A stretch of DNA of 34,133 nucleotides, from positions 1-34,133 of the forward strand of contig JAJDVW010000023.1 of the NCBI GenBank assembly GCA_022825925.1, in the 5' to 3' direction. Under the pieces are notes generated by a model. The model ran no database searches and had not been told where the DNA came from. It saw nothing but the letters and a program-made list of their open reading frames with translations. Positions 8,671 to 16,279 of the stretch are shown here, piece after piece (the stretch's first letter is position 1; every line of letters starts with the position of its first letter). This DNA is from Pseudomonadales bacterium (GTDB taxonomy: Bacteria; Pseudomonadota; Gammaproteobacteria; Pseudomonadales; Azotimanducaceae). A program made the translations under genes and the position numbers.

Positions 8671-8689
8671 ACGGCCCGCGAGGGGCCGT
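8671..8689. repeat. Hairpin: 7-bp inverted repeat with 5-base loop
   Basis: ACGGCCC (8671-8677) and GGGCCGT (8683-8689) are perfect complements around a 5-base loop, just downstream of the dehydrogenase stop codon. No T-run follows on the minus strand, so it is not a classical Rho-independent terminator. It could stabilise or partially attenuate mRNA between the two genes. Confidence 0.55.
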
Positions 8690-8717
8690 CCTGCCGTCCG
8701 GTTTCCGACGCCGGCCG

Positions 8718-9983
8718 TCAGGCCTCGCCCTGGTACTTGCGGATCTCCGCGCGGCCGACGACGAAGTGGTGTACCTCGTCCGGCCCGTCGGCGATGCGCA
8801 GCGTGCGCTGACCCGTGTACATGCGCGCGAGCGGTGTCCACTGGGAGACGCCCGTCGCGCCGTGCATCTGGATCGCCTGGTCGATGATCTGGCACACGCG
8901 CTCGGGCACCATCGCCTTTACCATGTGCACCCAGATGCGCGCCTCGCGGTTGCCGAGGACATCCATCGCCTTCGCCGCCTTCAGCACCATCAGGCGCATC
9001 GCCTCGATCTCGATGCGGGCGCGGGAGATGACCTCGACGTTCTTGCCAAGCTGCGCGATCGGGCGCCCGAAGGCTTCCCGCGACAGGCCGCGGCGCACCA
9101 TCAGGTCGAGGGCGCGTTCCGCCTGGCCGATCGAGCGCATGCAGTGGTGTATCCGGCCCGGCCCGAGGCGGCCCTGGGAGATCTCGAAGCCGCGGCCCTC
9201 GCCGAGCAGGATGTTCTCCTTCGGCACGCGGGCGTCGTGGAACTTGAGATGCATGTGGCCGTGGGGCGCGTCGTCGTGGCCGAAGACTTCCATCGGCTCG
9301 ATGATCTCGACCCCCGGATTGTCAATGGGCACCAGGATCTGCGACTGCTGCCGGTGCGGCGCCGCCGTCGGGTCCGTCTGCACCATCGTGATCATGACCT
9401 TGCAGCGGCTGTCGCCGGCGCCCGAGATGTAGAACTTCTCGCCCGTGATCACCCACTCGTCGCCGTCGAGGCGCGCCTGGGTCGCGATCTGCTTGGCGTC
9501 GGACGACGCGAGGTTCGGCTCGGTCATCGCGTACGCCGAGCGGATCTCGCCGTTCAGCAGCGGCTTCAGCCACTTTTCCTTCTGCTCCGGCGTGCCGTAG
9601 CGCTCGAGGACTTCCATGTTGCCGGTGTCCGGGGCGCTGCAGTTCAGGCACTCGGACGCGATCGGGTTCTTGCCGAGCTCCGCCGCGATGTAGGCGTAGT
9701 CGAGGTTCTTGAGACCTTCGCCCGTATCCGCGTCCGGCAGGAAGAAGTTCCACAGGCCGTTGGACTTCGCCTTGTCCTTGAGGCCCCCGAGGATATGCTC
9801 CTGGCGCGGCGAAAGACTCCAGCGGTCGCCGTGTTCCCCGGCCGCCTCGAGGTACTCCCCCGTCCTCGGCTCGATGTCCTCCGTGATGAACTTCGTCACC
9901 GCGTCGAGCAGCGGCTGGGCTTCCTCGCCCATGGTCAGGTCGTTGAGATCGGCTTCGATATCCGAGACGGCCGCTTCGGCCAT
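8718..9983 (-). CDS. Acyl-CoA dehydrogenase (ACAD10/11-like)
   Basis: 421 residues from ATG 9983, preceded by GGGAGGAA; an upstream in-frame start at 10013 lacks a ribosome site. Family marks in order: SAYAMTEPNLASSDAK (the FAD/substrate 'MTEP' loop), WVITGEKFYISGAGD, GRIHHCMRSIGQAERAL, AFGRPIAQL, and the C-terminal QMHGATGVSQWTPLARMY and RIADGPDEVH segments. The flavoprotein oxidises an acyl-CoA to the 2-enoyl-CoA and passes electrons to ETF. The 'HHCMR' and 'GPDEVH' variants are those of the ACAD10/11-like group, often paired with phosphotransferases such as the one at 418, although that gene is 6.8 kb away here. It is first in a minus-strand run with the hydrolase and TonB receptor. Confidence 0.95.
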   Translation of the reverse strand: MAEAAVSDIEADLNDLTMGEEAQPLLDAVTKFITEDIEPRTGEYLEAAGEHGDRWSLSPRQEHILGGLKDKAKSNGLWNFFLPDADTGEGLKNLDYAYIAAELGKNPIASECLNCSAPDTGNMEVLERYGTPEQKEKWLKPLLNGEIRSAYAMTEPNLASSDAKQIATQARLDGDEWVITGEKFYISGAGDSRCKVMITMVQTDPTAAPHRQQSQILVPIDNPGVEIIEPMEVFGHDDAPHGHMHLKFHDARVPKENILLGEGRGFEISQGRLGPGRIHHCMRSIGQAERALDLMVRRGLSREAFGRPIAQLGKNVEVISRARIEIEAMRLMVLKAAKAMDVLGNREARIWVHMVKAMVPERVCQIIDQAIQMHGATGVSQWTPLARMYTGQRTLRIADGPDEVHHFVVGRAEIRKYQGEA

Positions 9984-10022
9984 GGCTTCCTCCCGTCGTG
10001 TTTCGCGCGTCAAAAGCGTCGT

Positions 10023-10028
10023 ATTCTA
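10023..10028 (-). promoter_or_regulatory. Candidate -10 element (TAGAAT) for the acyl-CoA dehydrogenase gene
   Basis: Minus-strand TAGAAT (5 of 6 to TATAAT) lies 39 bp upstream of the ATG at 9983, a plausible distance. The -35 position is poor (CGTCTG with 17-bp spacing). Confidence 0.35.
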
Positions 10029-10216
10029 CAGACAATCTCGGAGACCAGACGTTGCGTGGCGCGGGCACCTTCCCCGGATGGCATCTCCAGTGGCGGACGC
10101 TTGGCGCGTGGCCACACGTCAACACGACCCTCAACGAAGTTGCTCGGTGCCGCCACAAAGGCCGGCGCTTCTTGTTCCCATTGTCTCCCAGCCTTCCGCC
10201 GCTCCGGCCGGACGTC

Positions 10217-10241
10217 TGGACAACTGGACAACTGGACAACT
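10217..10241. repeat. 8-bp tandem repeat, three copies
   Basis: TGGACAAC is repeated three times exactly, plus one further T, about 30 bp upstream of the LexA box. It could be a slippage-prone tract or a cluster of binding sites. Confidence 0.9.
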
Positions 10242-10268
10242 CGGCGGGCATAGTCGTTGCGCAAAATG

Positions 10269-10284
10269 CTGTATAAGAGTACAG
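10269..10284 (+). promoter_or_regulatory. LexA (SOS) box controlling the three-gene operon at 10320-14422
   Basis: The 16-mer CTGTATAAGAGTACAG is a perfect CTGT-N8-ACAG match to the LexA operator consensus of gamma- and betaproteobacteria, and its inner bases keep the A/T bias. The inverted arms extend to CTGTA/TACAG. The embedded TATAAG (10272-10277) could serve as the -10 hexamer, so LexA binding would block the promoter directly. The site is 35 bp upstream of ATG 10320. It is the only such box I noticed in an upstream region here, but I did not scan exhaustively. Confidence 0.7.
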
Positions 10285-10319
10285 TTTTCCCGGTCGGAGC
10301 CGTCCTGCCGCGAGTACAA

Positions 10320-11144
10320 ATGCCTGCCACCCTTCCCGCGATCATCGAGGACTTGCGCAAGAGCGTGGTGACCGACCGGTTGCGCCGCGATCCAAGGAGC
10401 AGTCCAGGCCACCCATTGGGTCTGGACCGCACGTCAGCAGCCGAGGTGATCGGGTGGGGCCAAGCCAACTTCGACGAGCCCTTCGAGGCGTTGTCCGCCG
10501 AGGATCGAGTGCTGCTCTATGCATATTGGAACCAGAGAAGGCACCTTGAGGAGCTCTCGGAGGCCTTCCGCCAGTTGTTCAGCGCAGGGCGCCCCAAAGA
10601 TCCGCTCATCGTGATCGACTTGGGTTGTGGACCGTTCACCGGCGGGCTGGCCCTTGCAGGGCAACTCGGTCCCGAGGACCAGTTCGACTACATCGGCGTC
10701 GACCACTCGCACGCCATGCGCACGCTTGGCGAACGATTCGCCATCGCGACGGAACGCATCGACAGCGCGCCCCAGATCGAACGACACTGGAGCGCGACAG
10801 TCTCGGAGGTAGACTGGCAACCGCCGCCGGGATGGCGTCCAGTGGTAGTCATCGTCTCATTCCTTTTGGCGAGCCCTTCCTTGGACGTTGGGGTCCTGAT
10901 CGACGAACTGGAGGGCATTCTGGCCAGGCTCAGCCGAGGCGACACGACCGTTGTGTACACGAACTCCTCCAAGCCGGATCCAAATCGCAGTTTCCCAGCG
11001 TTCCGGGATGCGCTCACCCGCGCAGGTTTCCGGGTGCTGGCCGATGCTACCGGCGATGTCGAGACGGAGCGTCGAACACTTGAGTTTCGGTATGCCTTGT
11101 TCCATCGACGACAGCAGCGCACACTCCAACTCGGAGGCGACTGA
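10320..11144 (+). CDS. Class I SAM-dependent methyltransferase, first gene of SOS-box operon
   Basis: 274 residues from ATG 10320. Upstream in-frame starts (TTG 10257, ATG 10266) are rejected because the LexA box and putative -10 lie inside them. A Rossmann methyltransferase core is clear: motif I VIDLGCGPFTGG (98-109), motif II YIGVDHS with acidic D128, and a later VVVIVSFLLASPS strand (motif IV region), then TTVVYTNSS and a GFRVL hairpin. An N-terminal helical part (1-95) precedes it. The arrangement distantly recalls Rsm22-like rRNA methyltransferases, but I cannot assign a substrate. Its stop codon abuts the helicase start with no gap. Methylation of RNA or protein seems likelier than of DNA, as there is no NPPY-type motif. 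Confidence 0.85.
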   Translation: MPATLPAIIEDLRKSVVTDRLRRDPRSSPGHPLGLDRTSAAEVIGWGQANFDEPFEALSAEDRVLLYAYWNQRRHLEELSEAFRQLFSAGRPKDPLIVIDLGCGPFTGGLALAGQLGPEDQFDYIGVDHSHAMRTLGERFAIATERIDSAPQIERHWSATVSEVDWQPPPGWRPVVVIVSFLLASPSLDVGVLIDELEGILARLSRGDTTVVYTNSSKPDPNRSFPAFRDALTRAGFRVLADATGDVETERRTLEFRYALFHRRQQRTLQLGGD

Positions 11145-12248
11145 GTGCGCCTGCCGACCTGGGATGAACTCAGTGCCGACGAGGAGCAACTCGACGTGCT
11201 GGAGGCCCCTCTCGATCAACCTCTCTTTGTCGCCGGTCCGCCGGGCTCCGGCAAGACGTCTCTGGCCGTCTGGCGTGCCGACGCGCTGACCGAGCTGTAC
11301 GGGAAGACCCCGGTGATTACCTTCAACCGCATGCTGAGACGATCCCTGCAACTGGTGGCGGACGAGAACGACATCGAGATTTCCGCCTCGACGATGCAGA
11401 GCTTTGTCTGGGGAGACTACACCAGACGCGCTCAGGAACGGCCCCCCAGAGCCGCCTCCGACGCGTACGCGTACCTCTGGGACTCTATGGTCGAACGCTT
11501 GGCGGAAGGTGGGTCAGAGCGCGAGGCACTTGTCGTGGACGAAGGCCAGGATCTTCCGGAGGGCTTCTTCGTCTACGCGTCACGATGCGTTGCCAAGAGG
11601 CTCTCAGTGTTCGCCGACGAGGAGCAGGCTATCGGCGAGGGCCGTTCGACGCTGGAACAGATCAAGCTCGCCACGGGTCTACCCGACCCCGTGATCCTCA
11701 CTGAGAACCACCGCAACACGCCGGAGATCGCACGACTCGCAGAGCACTTCCACCGAGGACGATTGCCGGCCGCCACCGTCGTACGAGGACGCTCCGGAGA
11801 ACTCCCGCAACTTGTGCGATCCCCGAACACGGAGTCGACGGTCAACCGAATCGTCAACGAATTCCGAAACCGCGAGGGCACCATCGGCGTGATCGTCCAT
11901 CGGAACGCAACCGGGCAAGCCGTGTGCGACCAACTGCGAAGCAGGCTACGACGGACCCGCGTCGACATGTATTCCAACCAAGAGCAAAACGAGCAGTTGA
12001 TCGACGTTCGCAAGCCAGGTGTAACGGTGCTGAACAAGGAGTCCGTCAAGGGTCAGGAGTTCGACACGGTCTTCCTCCTGGAGCTCGAGCGATTCGTTCC
12101 CTGCGCGAGCGACGCCGACTATCGAGCGATGTACATGATGTGTACCCGCGCTCGCGACAAGCTGTTTCTCGTTCATGGCCCTAATAACGCTCTGTCGGCA
12201 GACGTCGGCGCGGCGCTTCCCGGCATGAATATCCTGGAGCGACCATGA
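11145..12248 (+). CDS. Compact superfamily 1 (UvrD/DUF2075-like) helicase/ATPase
   Basis: 367 residues from a GTG that follows the previous stop directly; GGAGG lies 7 bases upstream. All core SF1 motifs are present: Walker A GPPGSGKT (31-38), motif II VVDEGQD (131-136), motif III FADEEQAI (156-163), motif IV ENHRNT (187-192), motif V TVLNKESVKGQEFDTVF (294-310) and motif VI MYMMCTRARDKLFLV (329-343). At 367 residues it is about half the length of UvrD/Rep and has little room for the 1B/2B accessory domains, so it is a minimal two-RecA-domain motor. Its role could be nucleic-acid unwinding or remodelling for the flanking methyltransferase and AlkB-like enzyme. It is coupled by an ATGA overlap to the next gene. 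Confidence 0.9.
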   Translation: MRLPTWDELSADEEQLDVLEAPLDQPLFVAGPPGSGKTSLAVWRADALTELYGKTPVITFNRMLRRSLQLVADENDIEISASTMQSFVWGDYTRRAQERPPRAASDAYAYLWDSMVERLAEGGSEREALVVDEGQDLPEGFFVYASRCVAKRLSVFADEEQAIGEGRSTLEQIKLATGLPDPVILTENHRNTPEIARLAEHFHRGRLPAATVVRGRSGELPQLVRSPNTESTVNRIVNEFRNREGTIGVIVHRNATGQAVCDQLRSRLRRTRVDMYSNQEQNEQLIDVRKPGVTVLNKESVKGQEFDTVFLLELERFVPCASDADYRAMYMMCTRARDKLFLVHGPNNALSADVGAALPGMNILERP

Positions 12249-14422
12249 CGTCCCAAACGAAGGATCTCCTCAAGCCGGACTGGCTTGGGCTGGTGATCGA
12301 TAGTCGCCAGCTGTTCGACGCGCTGCAGGACGGTTGGCTCCGGCCGATACCTCCAAGAATCGGCGTGCCGATCGGTGTCGGCACGTTCGTCCGGGAGCGA
12401 TCGGAAGCAGCAGGGAACCGCATTCCTGTTTGGGTTCGTCTCGATACCGGCAAGTTGCCACGTCTCGACGTCAACGTCCTCCGCGAAAATCGGTGGTGTT
12501 CACTGCCACATTCCTTGGTCACAACGTCTGATCGGCTAGTGTTCTGGCCTGGCGTCGTTCCGACTTTTGCCATTCTCGATCTCGGCGTCGCGTCCGAAGA
12601 ACAACGGGCCCGCCTGCTGAGCATGGCCCGTCGCGCATCGAACGTTTCCCTGCCGGATATCCTCACCCCAGACGATGCGGACTACCCCTTTGAGGAGATG
12701 CCCCTGACACTCGCGCCACCTTCCGAAACGCCGCCCGGAATCGTGATTCCGACAGCGGAGGACTCGATACGCGGTGCCATGACCATGGCGGTATGGGCGA
12801 TCCCGAGAATGGACCCCTGGATGGATGTGCTCACCGCCAGCCTTTCGTCCACCACCAAACGGCTGGAGGCTGCCGCCAGGGCCGTCCAAGCCAGCTGGTG
12901 GCGCTATCCTCCTTGGTCACGGACAGTGCAATGGCACGAGTCCACCGGCCAAAATGCGCAGCAGTGCCTCTGGATCGCCGCCATGGACGTGTTCGGGTCC
13001 CATGTCGACATGCGCCCAAGCGAAGCAGCGGATCGAATCACCCAGGCAGCCCTGCGAGGTAACGACTGCGCAAAAGCACGGCAGGTTATCAAGAGTTGGT
13101 GTCGAAGCACACGTCAAGTACTGCGCGCGGACGCGGTCATTCGACGCGAGGACTGGCGGCAGATGCCCGTCGGACTCGCGATTCAACTGGTACTCGCGCG
13201 CCCGGAGCCTGCCGAGTTCAAGACATGGTTATGCGACGACATGCCGCCAGCTCCATCGGTCGCATGGTCGGCAGCCACGCTATGCGGCCTGTTCCACGGC
13301 TACCGAAGGCTCGAAACCGGATTTCGCGGATCGTTGTCACAACAGGAGGCTATCGCGGTGCAGGCCCTGCGCGCGTGCTCGGAAAAGCACGTTCCCGAGT
13401 GGCCTGACCTGACGAACGATGAGCCCCGGTGGCGCAAGGAGTCCGGCACCTTCGTTCTGACATGGGGTGGCCGAGACTTCGCCGGCAAACGCGAGAAGAA
13501 GCGCGGTCAGTGGTACGCGTCCAACCTCGACGACCCGGCAGTGCAACGCGAAGCTGTCGCTGTTGCCAAGCACTTCGATTGGCCATGCGTCTCCCGCGTC
13601 GTGACGATGGGCGCGGGGCGACGCCCTTGGGACGGTCCCGGGGCGATGGAGAGCGATGAGACAGCTGTGAAGGTTCGAGGGCGCATCCGGTTGCGACTGT
13701 CGCCGTCCGATCAAGTGCAAGAGGAAGTCGATCAGCGGTCTTTCCTGCGCTTAGTGGCGACTGAGCCCGGGCGGATACCAGCGCCACCTGTTTCAGCCCT
13801 TGAGCAGTCGCCCGATGGTATTCCAGGGTTCAATCTGGTTCCAGATTTCCTTACGGCAGCCGAGGAGGAGGATATTCTCGCCGAGATCGACCGCAGCCCG
13901 TGGAGTTCGGAGCTTCAACGCCGTGTTCAGCATTACGGTTGGCGGTACGACTACAAATCCAAGCAAGTTGATCCAACCATGCGTGTGGGCCCGCTGCCGG
14001 AGTGGGCGAATAGCCTCGCGCAACGGCTCTTCGAATCCGGCCACGTACCAGAACGGCCGGACCAAGTCATCGTTAACGAGTACGTCCAAAATCAGGGCAT
14101 CGCCCCGCACATTGACAGTCCATCGAGCTTCGCCGATGGCATCGCGATGATCAGTCTTCTTGAGACGTGGGAGATGGAGTTTCGCAACCGAGGGGCCAAC
14201 GCGAAGGTGTTGCGGAGACTCGAACGGCGCAGCGCCGCAGTTCTCACTGGCGAGGCGCGATACGAATGGCGGCATGGTCTTCCACACCGGAAGTCGGAAC
14301 CCGCGAACAAGCCAGGAAACGGCAAACCGCGGCGCATACCGCGCGGTCGCAGGATCTCGCTAACCTTCCGCAAGGTGATTGGAGACGACTCTCGGCCAGC
14401 AGACTCCTCGAGCCCCACCTGA
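12245..14422 (+). CDS. Large protein with C-terminal ALKBH8-like AlkB dioxygenase domain
   Basis: 725 residues; the start overlaps the helicase stop (ATGA). Residues about 525-712 are a complete AlkB-type 2-oxoglutarate/Fe(II) dioxygenase. It has NEYVQNQGIAPHIDSPSSF with iron ligands H622 and D624, LTGEARYEWRHGLP with distal ligand H677, and GRRISLTFRKV with R703 and R709 for 2-oxoglutarate and the AlkB-specific arginine. The wording resembles the human ALKBH8 AlkB domain (tRNA wobble-uridine hydroxylase) more than E. coli AlkB as I recall them. Residues 1-520 match nothing I recognise: a likely beta-rich N-terminus (about 10-115), a helical middle with Trp-rich stretches (SWWRYPPW, 217-224), then a Lys/Arg-rich stretch at 407-425. 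The substrate may be alkylated or modified nucleic acid. GC is intermediate (36 of 60 at 12901-12960). Confidence 0.85.
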   Translation: MTSQTKDLLKPDWLGLVIDSRQLFDALQDGWLRPIPPRIGVPIGVGTFVRERSEAAGNRIPVWVRLDTGKLPRLDVNVLRENRWCSLPHSLVTTSDRLVFWPGVVPTFAILDLGVASEEQRARLLSMARRASNVSLPDILTPDDADYPFEEMPLTLAPPSETPPGIVIPTAEDSIRGAMTMAVWAIPRMDPWMDVLTASLSSTTKRLEAAARAVQASWWRYPPWSRTVQWHESTGQNAQQCLWIAAMDVFGSHVDMRPSEAADRITQAALRGNDCAKARQVIKSWCRSTRQVLRADAVIRREDWRQMPVGLAIQLVLARPEPAEFKTWLCDDMPPAPSVAWSAATLCGLFHGYRRLETGFRGSLSQQEAIAVQALRACSEKHVPEWPDLTNDEPRWRKESGTFVLTWGGRDFAGKREKKRGQWYASNLDDPAVQREAVAVAKHFDWPCVSRVVTMGAGRRPWDGPGAMESDETAVKVRGRIRLRLSPSDQVQEEVDQRSFLRLVATEPGRIPAPPVSALEQSPDGIPGFNLVPDFLTAAEEEDILAEIDRSPWSSELQRRVQHYGWRYDYKSKQVDPTMRVGPLPEWANSLAQRLFESGHVPERPDQVIVNEYVQNQGIAPHIDSPSSFADGIAMISLLETWEMEFRNRGANAKVLRRLERRSAAVLTGEARYEWRHGLPHRKSEPANKPGNGKPRRIPRGRRISLTFRKVIGDDSRPADSSSPT

Positions 14423-14526
14423 TCCCTCCCCGTGTGCGCATGCGGCGACCAGTCGCCGGATCCGGTTGACCCGCACCCCTCCCCTCGCATTCAATCCCGC
14501 CCTTGCGCCCGGCGGACGGAGAAGCC

Positions 14527-14943
14527 ATGAAGCAGGGGGTGGTCCCCGACGACCTGACGCGGCCCTTCTGGGAGGCCGCCAACGAGCGGCGCCTGGTCAT
14601 CCAGCACTGCGCTGCGTGCGACCGTCTGCAGCATCCTCCGGGGCGCCGGTGCCACCAGTGCGGCTCGGACGAGCACCTCGGGTGGCGGGAAGTCAGCGGG
14701 CGTGCCACGATCTACAACTACTGCGTCGTACACGACACCCCCGTCCGCGTGCTGCAGCAGGAGCAGCCGTTCAACGTTGCCGTGGTGATGCTCGACGAAG
14801 ACCCTGGCATCCAGATGTACTCCCACCTGCCAGGGACGCCGGTCGACGAGGTTCCCGTGGGGGCACCGGTGGAGGTCGTGTTCGAGGCCACCGCCAACGG
14901 CCAGCTCGTGCCGGAGTGGCAAGTCGTGGAGGGCGGCCCGTGA
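14527..14943 (+). CDS. DUF35 Zn-ribbon/OB-fold protein (ChsH2-like thiolase partner)
   Basis: 138 residues from ATG 14527 with GGAGAA upstream. The rubredoxin-like zinc ribbon is C28-x2-C31...C42-x2-C45 (HCAACDRLQHPPGRRCHQCG), preceded by the helix PFWEAANERRLVIQ. An OB-fold follows (GRATIYNYCVVHDTP, FNVAVVMLDED). DUF35 proteins bind acyl-CoA and partner thiolase-fold proteins; in actinobacterial sterol degradation the DUF35 domain of ChsH2 partners the aldolase Ltp2. The next gene, overlapping by four bases (GTGA), is such a thiolase-fold protein. Confidence 0.92.
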   Translation: MKQGVVPDDLTRPFWEAANERRLVIQHCAACDRLQHPPGRRCHQCGSDEHLGWREVSGRATIYNYCVVHDTPVRVLQQEQPFNVAVVMLDEDPGIQMYSHLPGTPVDEVPVGAPVEVVFEATANGQLVPEWQVVEGGP

Positions 14944-16262
14944 ACGCGTCCAGGCATCCCGAGTCGTTCTTCCGCTCCGAAGAGGGCCTGGGCCTCTGGG
15001 AACACCGCGGCAAGGTCGCCGCAGTGGGCATCGGCCATTCGCCGACGGCCCGCCGCTGGGATGGACGCCCCGAGACCTGCGTCGGCGCGCTTAGCCTCGA
15101 CGCGCTGCGTCGCGCCATGGAGGATGCGGGCGTCGACCCCGCGGACGTCGACGGTCTGGTCATGGACCCGACGACCACCACCGGCGCGTACTGGCCCCGC
15201 GGCCGGCCGGCCCCGGAGGAGGTCGTCAACGCCTTCCACGCCACCGACAACCCCCTGGACGGCATCGCGCAGCTCAGCTCGGAGTGGATTCTCGGCAACA
15301 TGCCGGAACTCACCGACGTCGGCTTCGCGACATACGGCGACGGGTGCATGGCGCGCGCGCTCTGCATCGCCGCCCAGGCGGTCGGGGACGGGCTCACGCA
15401 CACGTGCCTGGTGCTCAAGAGCTGGCACAACTTCGAGGGCCGCTACTACCAGGGCGGGTCGAACGCGGGATCGGACCTTCCCGGGCGCAGCGCGCTGAGC
15501 GCCTTGTGGGGCGCGCCGGTGTGCTACGGCACCGCCCTGCAGTTCGCCGAGTACTGCCGCAAGTACGGCAAGACCCACGACATGATGGCGCCGTTCATCG
15601 AGAACTCGCGCAGGAACGGCCTCAAGTTCCCCGAAGGCTACTGGGCGCAGCACCGGCCCGAGGAGATCACGCCCGAGGACTACCAGGCCGCGCGCTGGAT
15701 CGCGAAACCCGCCAACCTGTTCGACAACGACCTGCCGATCATGATGGCCGCCGCGTACGTGCTCACGACCGCCGAGCGGGCCCGCGACATGCGCCAGGAA
15801 CCCGTCTACATCCTGAACCACGCATCGAGCCGCACGCGGCCCCGCAGCCTGACGCCGACGCTCGACGAGGTCGAGGAAGACACCGCCCGCAGCGCGCGCA
15901 AGATCTACGAGGGCGCCGGGATCACCGCGGGCGATCTCTCGTTCGAGAACATGTACGACGGTTTCGCGCTCTTCCACCAGTTTCACCTCGAGGGCCTCGG
16001 CTACCGCGGCGTCGGCTTCGGCGAGGCGCTCGACTTCTACCAGACCGACATCAGCATCCATGGACCGAACCCGGTGCTGCCGAGCGGCGGCAACATCGGC
16101 TGCGGCAGGAGCCGCATCTGGATGCACACGGACTGCATGCAGCAGTTGCAGCAGCGCGCCGGCGAGCGGCAGGTCACCGGCGTGAAGCCGGAGGTCGCCG
16201 TGTCCGGCGGTCCGATGCCCCTCGGGGGCAACTTCCTGGTGTGGGGCGCAACGCCGGACTGA
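14940..16262 (+). CDS. Thiolase-fold lipid-transfer protein (Ltp2/SCP-x-like)
   Basis: 440 residues from a GTG overlapping the DUF35 stop. The N-terminal thiolase half has AAVGIGHSPTARRW, then YGDGCMARALCIAAQAV, with C136 near the usual nucleophile position but outside the classic thiolase context. The C-terminal half has FENMYDGFALFHQFHLEGLGYRG, GEALDFYQTD and SGGNIGCGRS, the hallmarks of SCP-x-type thiolases and of the Ltp2 aldolases. Because a DUF35 partner is encoded immediately upstream, retro-aldol or thiolytic cleavage of a CoA-linked branched or sterol-like side chain is a fair inference. The catalytic residues cannot be settled without alignment. Confidence 0.9.
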   Translation: MNASRHPESFFRSEEGLGLWEHRGKVAAVGIGHSPTARRWDGRPETCVGALSLDALRRAMEDAGVDPADVDGLVMDPTTTTGAYWPRGRPAPEEVVNAFHATDNPLDGIAQLSSEWILGNMPELTDVGFATYGDGCMARALCIAAQAVGDGLTHTCLVLKSWHNFEGRYYQGGSNAGSDLPGRSALSALWGAPVCYGTALQFAEYCRKYGKTHDMMAPFIENSRRNGLKFPEGYWAQHRPEEITPEDYQAARWIAKPANLFDNDLPIMMAAAYVLTTAERARDMRQEPVYILNHASSRTRPRSLTPTLDEVEEDTARSARKIYEGAGITAGDLSFENMYDGFALFHQFHLEGLGYRGVGFGEALDFYQTDISIHGPNPVLPSGGNIGCGRSRIWMHTDCMQQLQQRAGERQVTGVKPEVAVSGGPMPLGGNFLVWGATPD

Positions 16263-16279
16263 CCGGCCCGGAGGAACCG

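Larger units (their letters stand above)
9984..10319. other. Divergent intergenic region between dehydrogenase and SOS operon
   Basis: This 336-bp region carries no gene I can support. It holds a minus-strand -10-like TAGAAT (10023-10028), a triple 8-bp tandem repeat (10217-10241) and the LexA box (10269-10284). An in-frame extension of the methyltransferase frame to TTG 10257 exists but would run through the LexA box. Confidence 0.7.

Noticed and set aside
7941..10253. 770-codon plus-strand open frame
   Set aside because: It is the complement of the hydrolase and dehydrogenase genes, rich in Arg/Val/Leu/His as expected for antisense frames in high-GC DNA.
10257..10319. N-terminal extension of the methyltransferase to TTG 10257 or ATG 10266
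   Set aside because: The LexA box and possible -10 hexamer lie within it, and neither start has a ribosome site.
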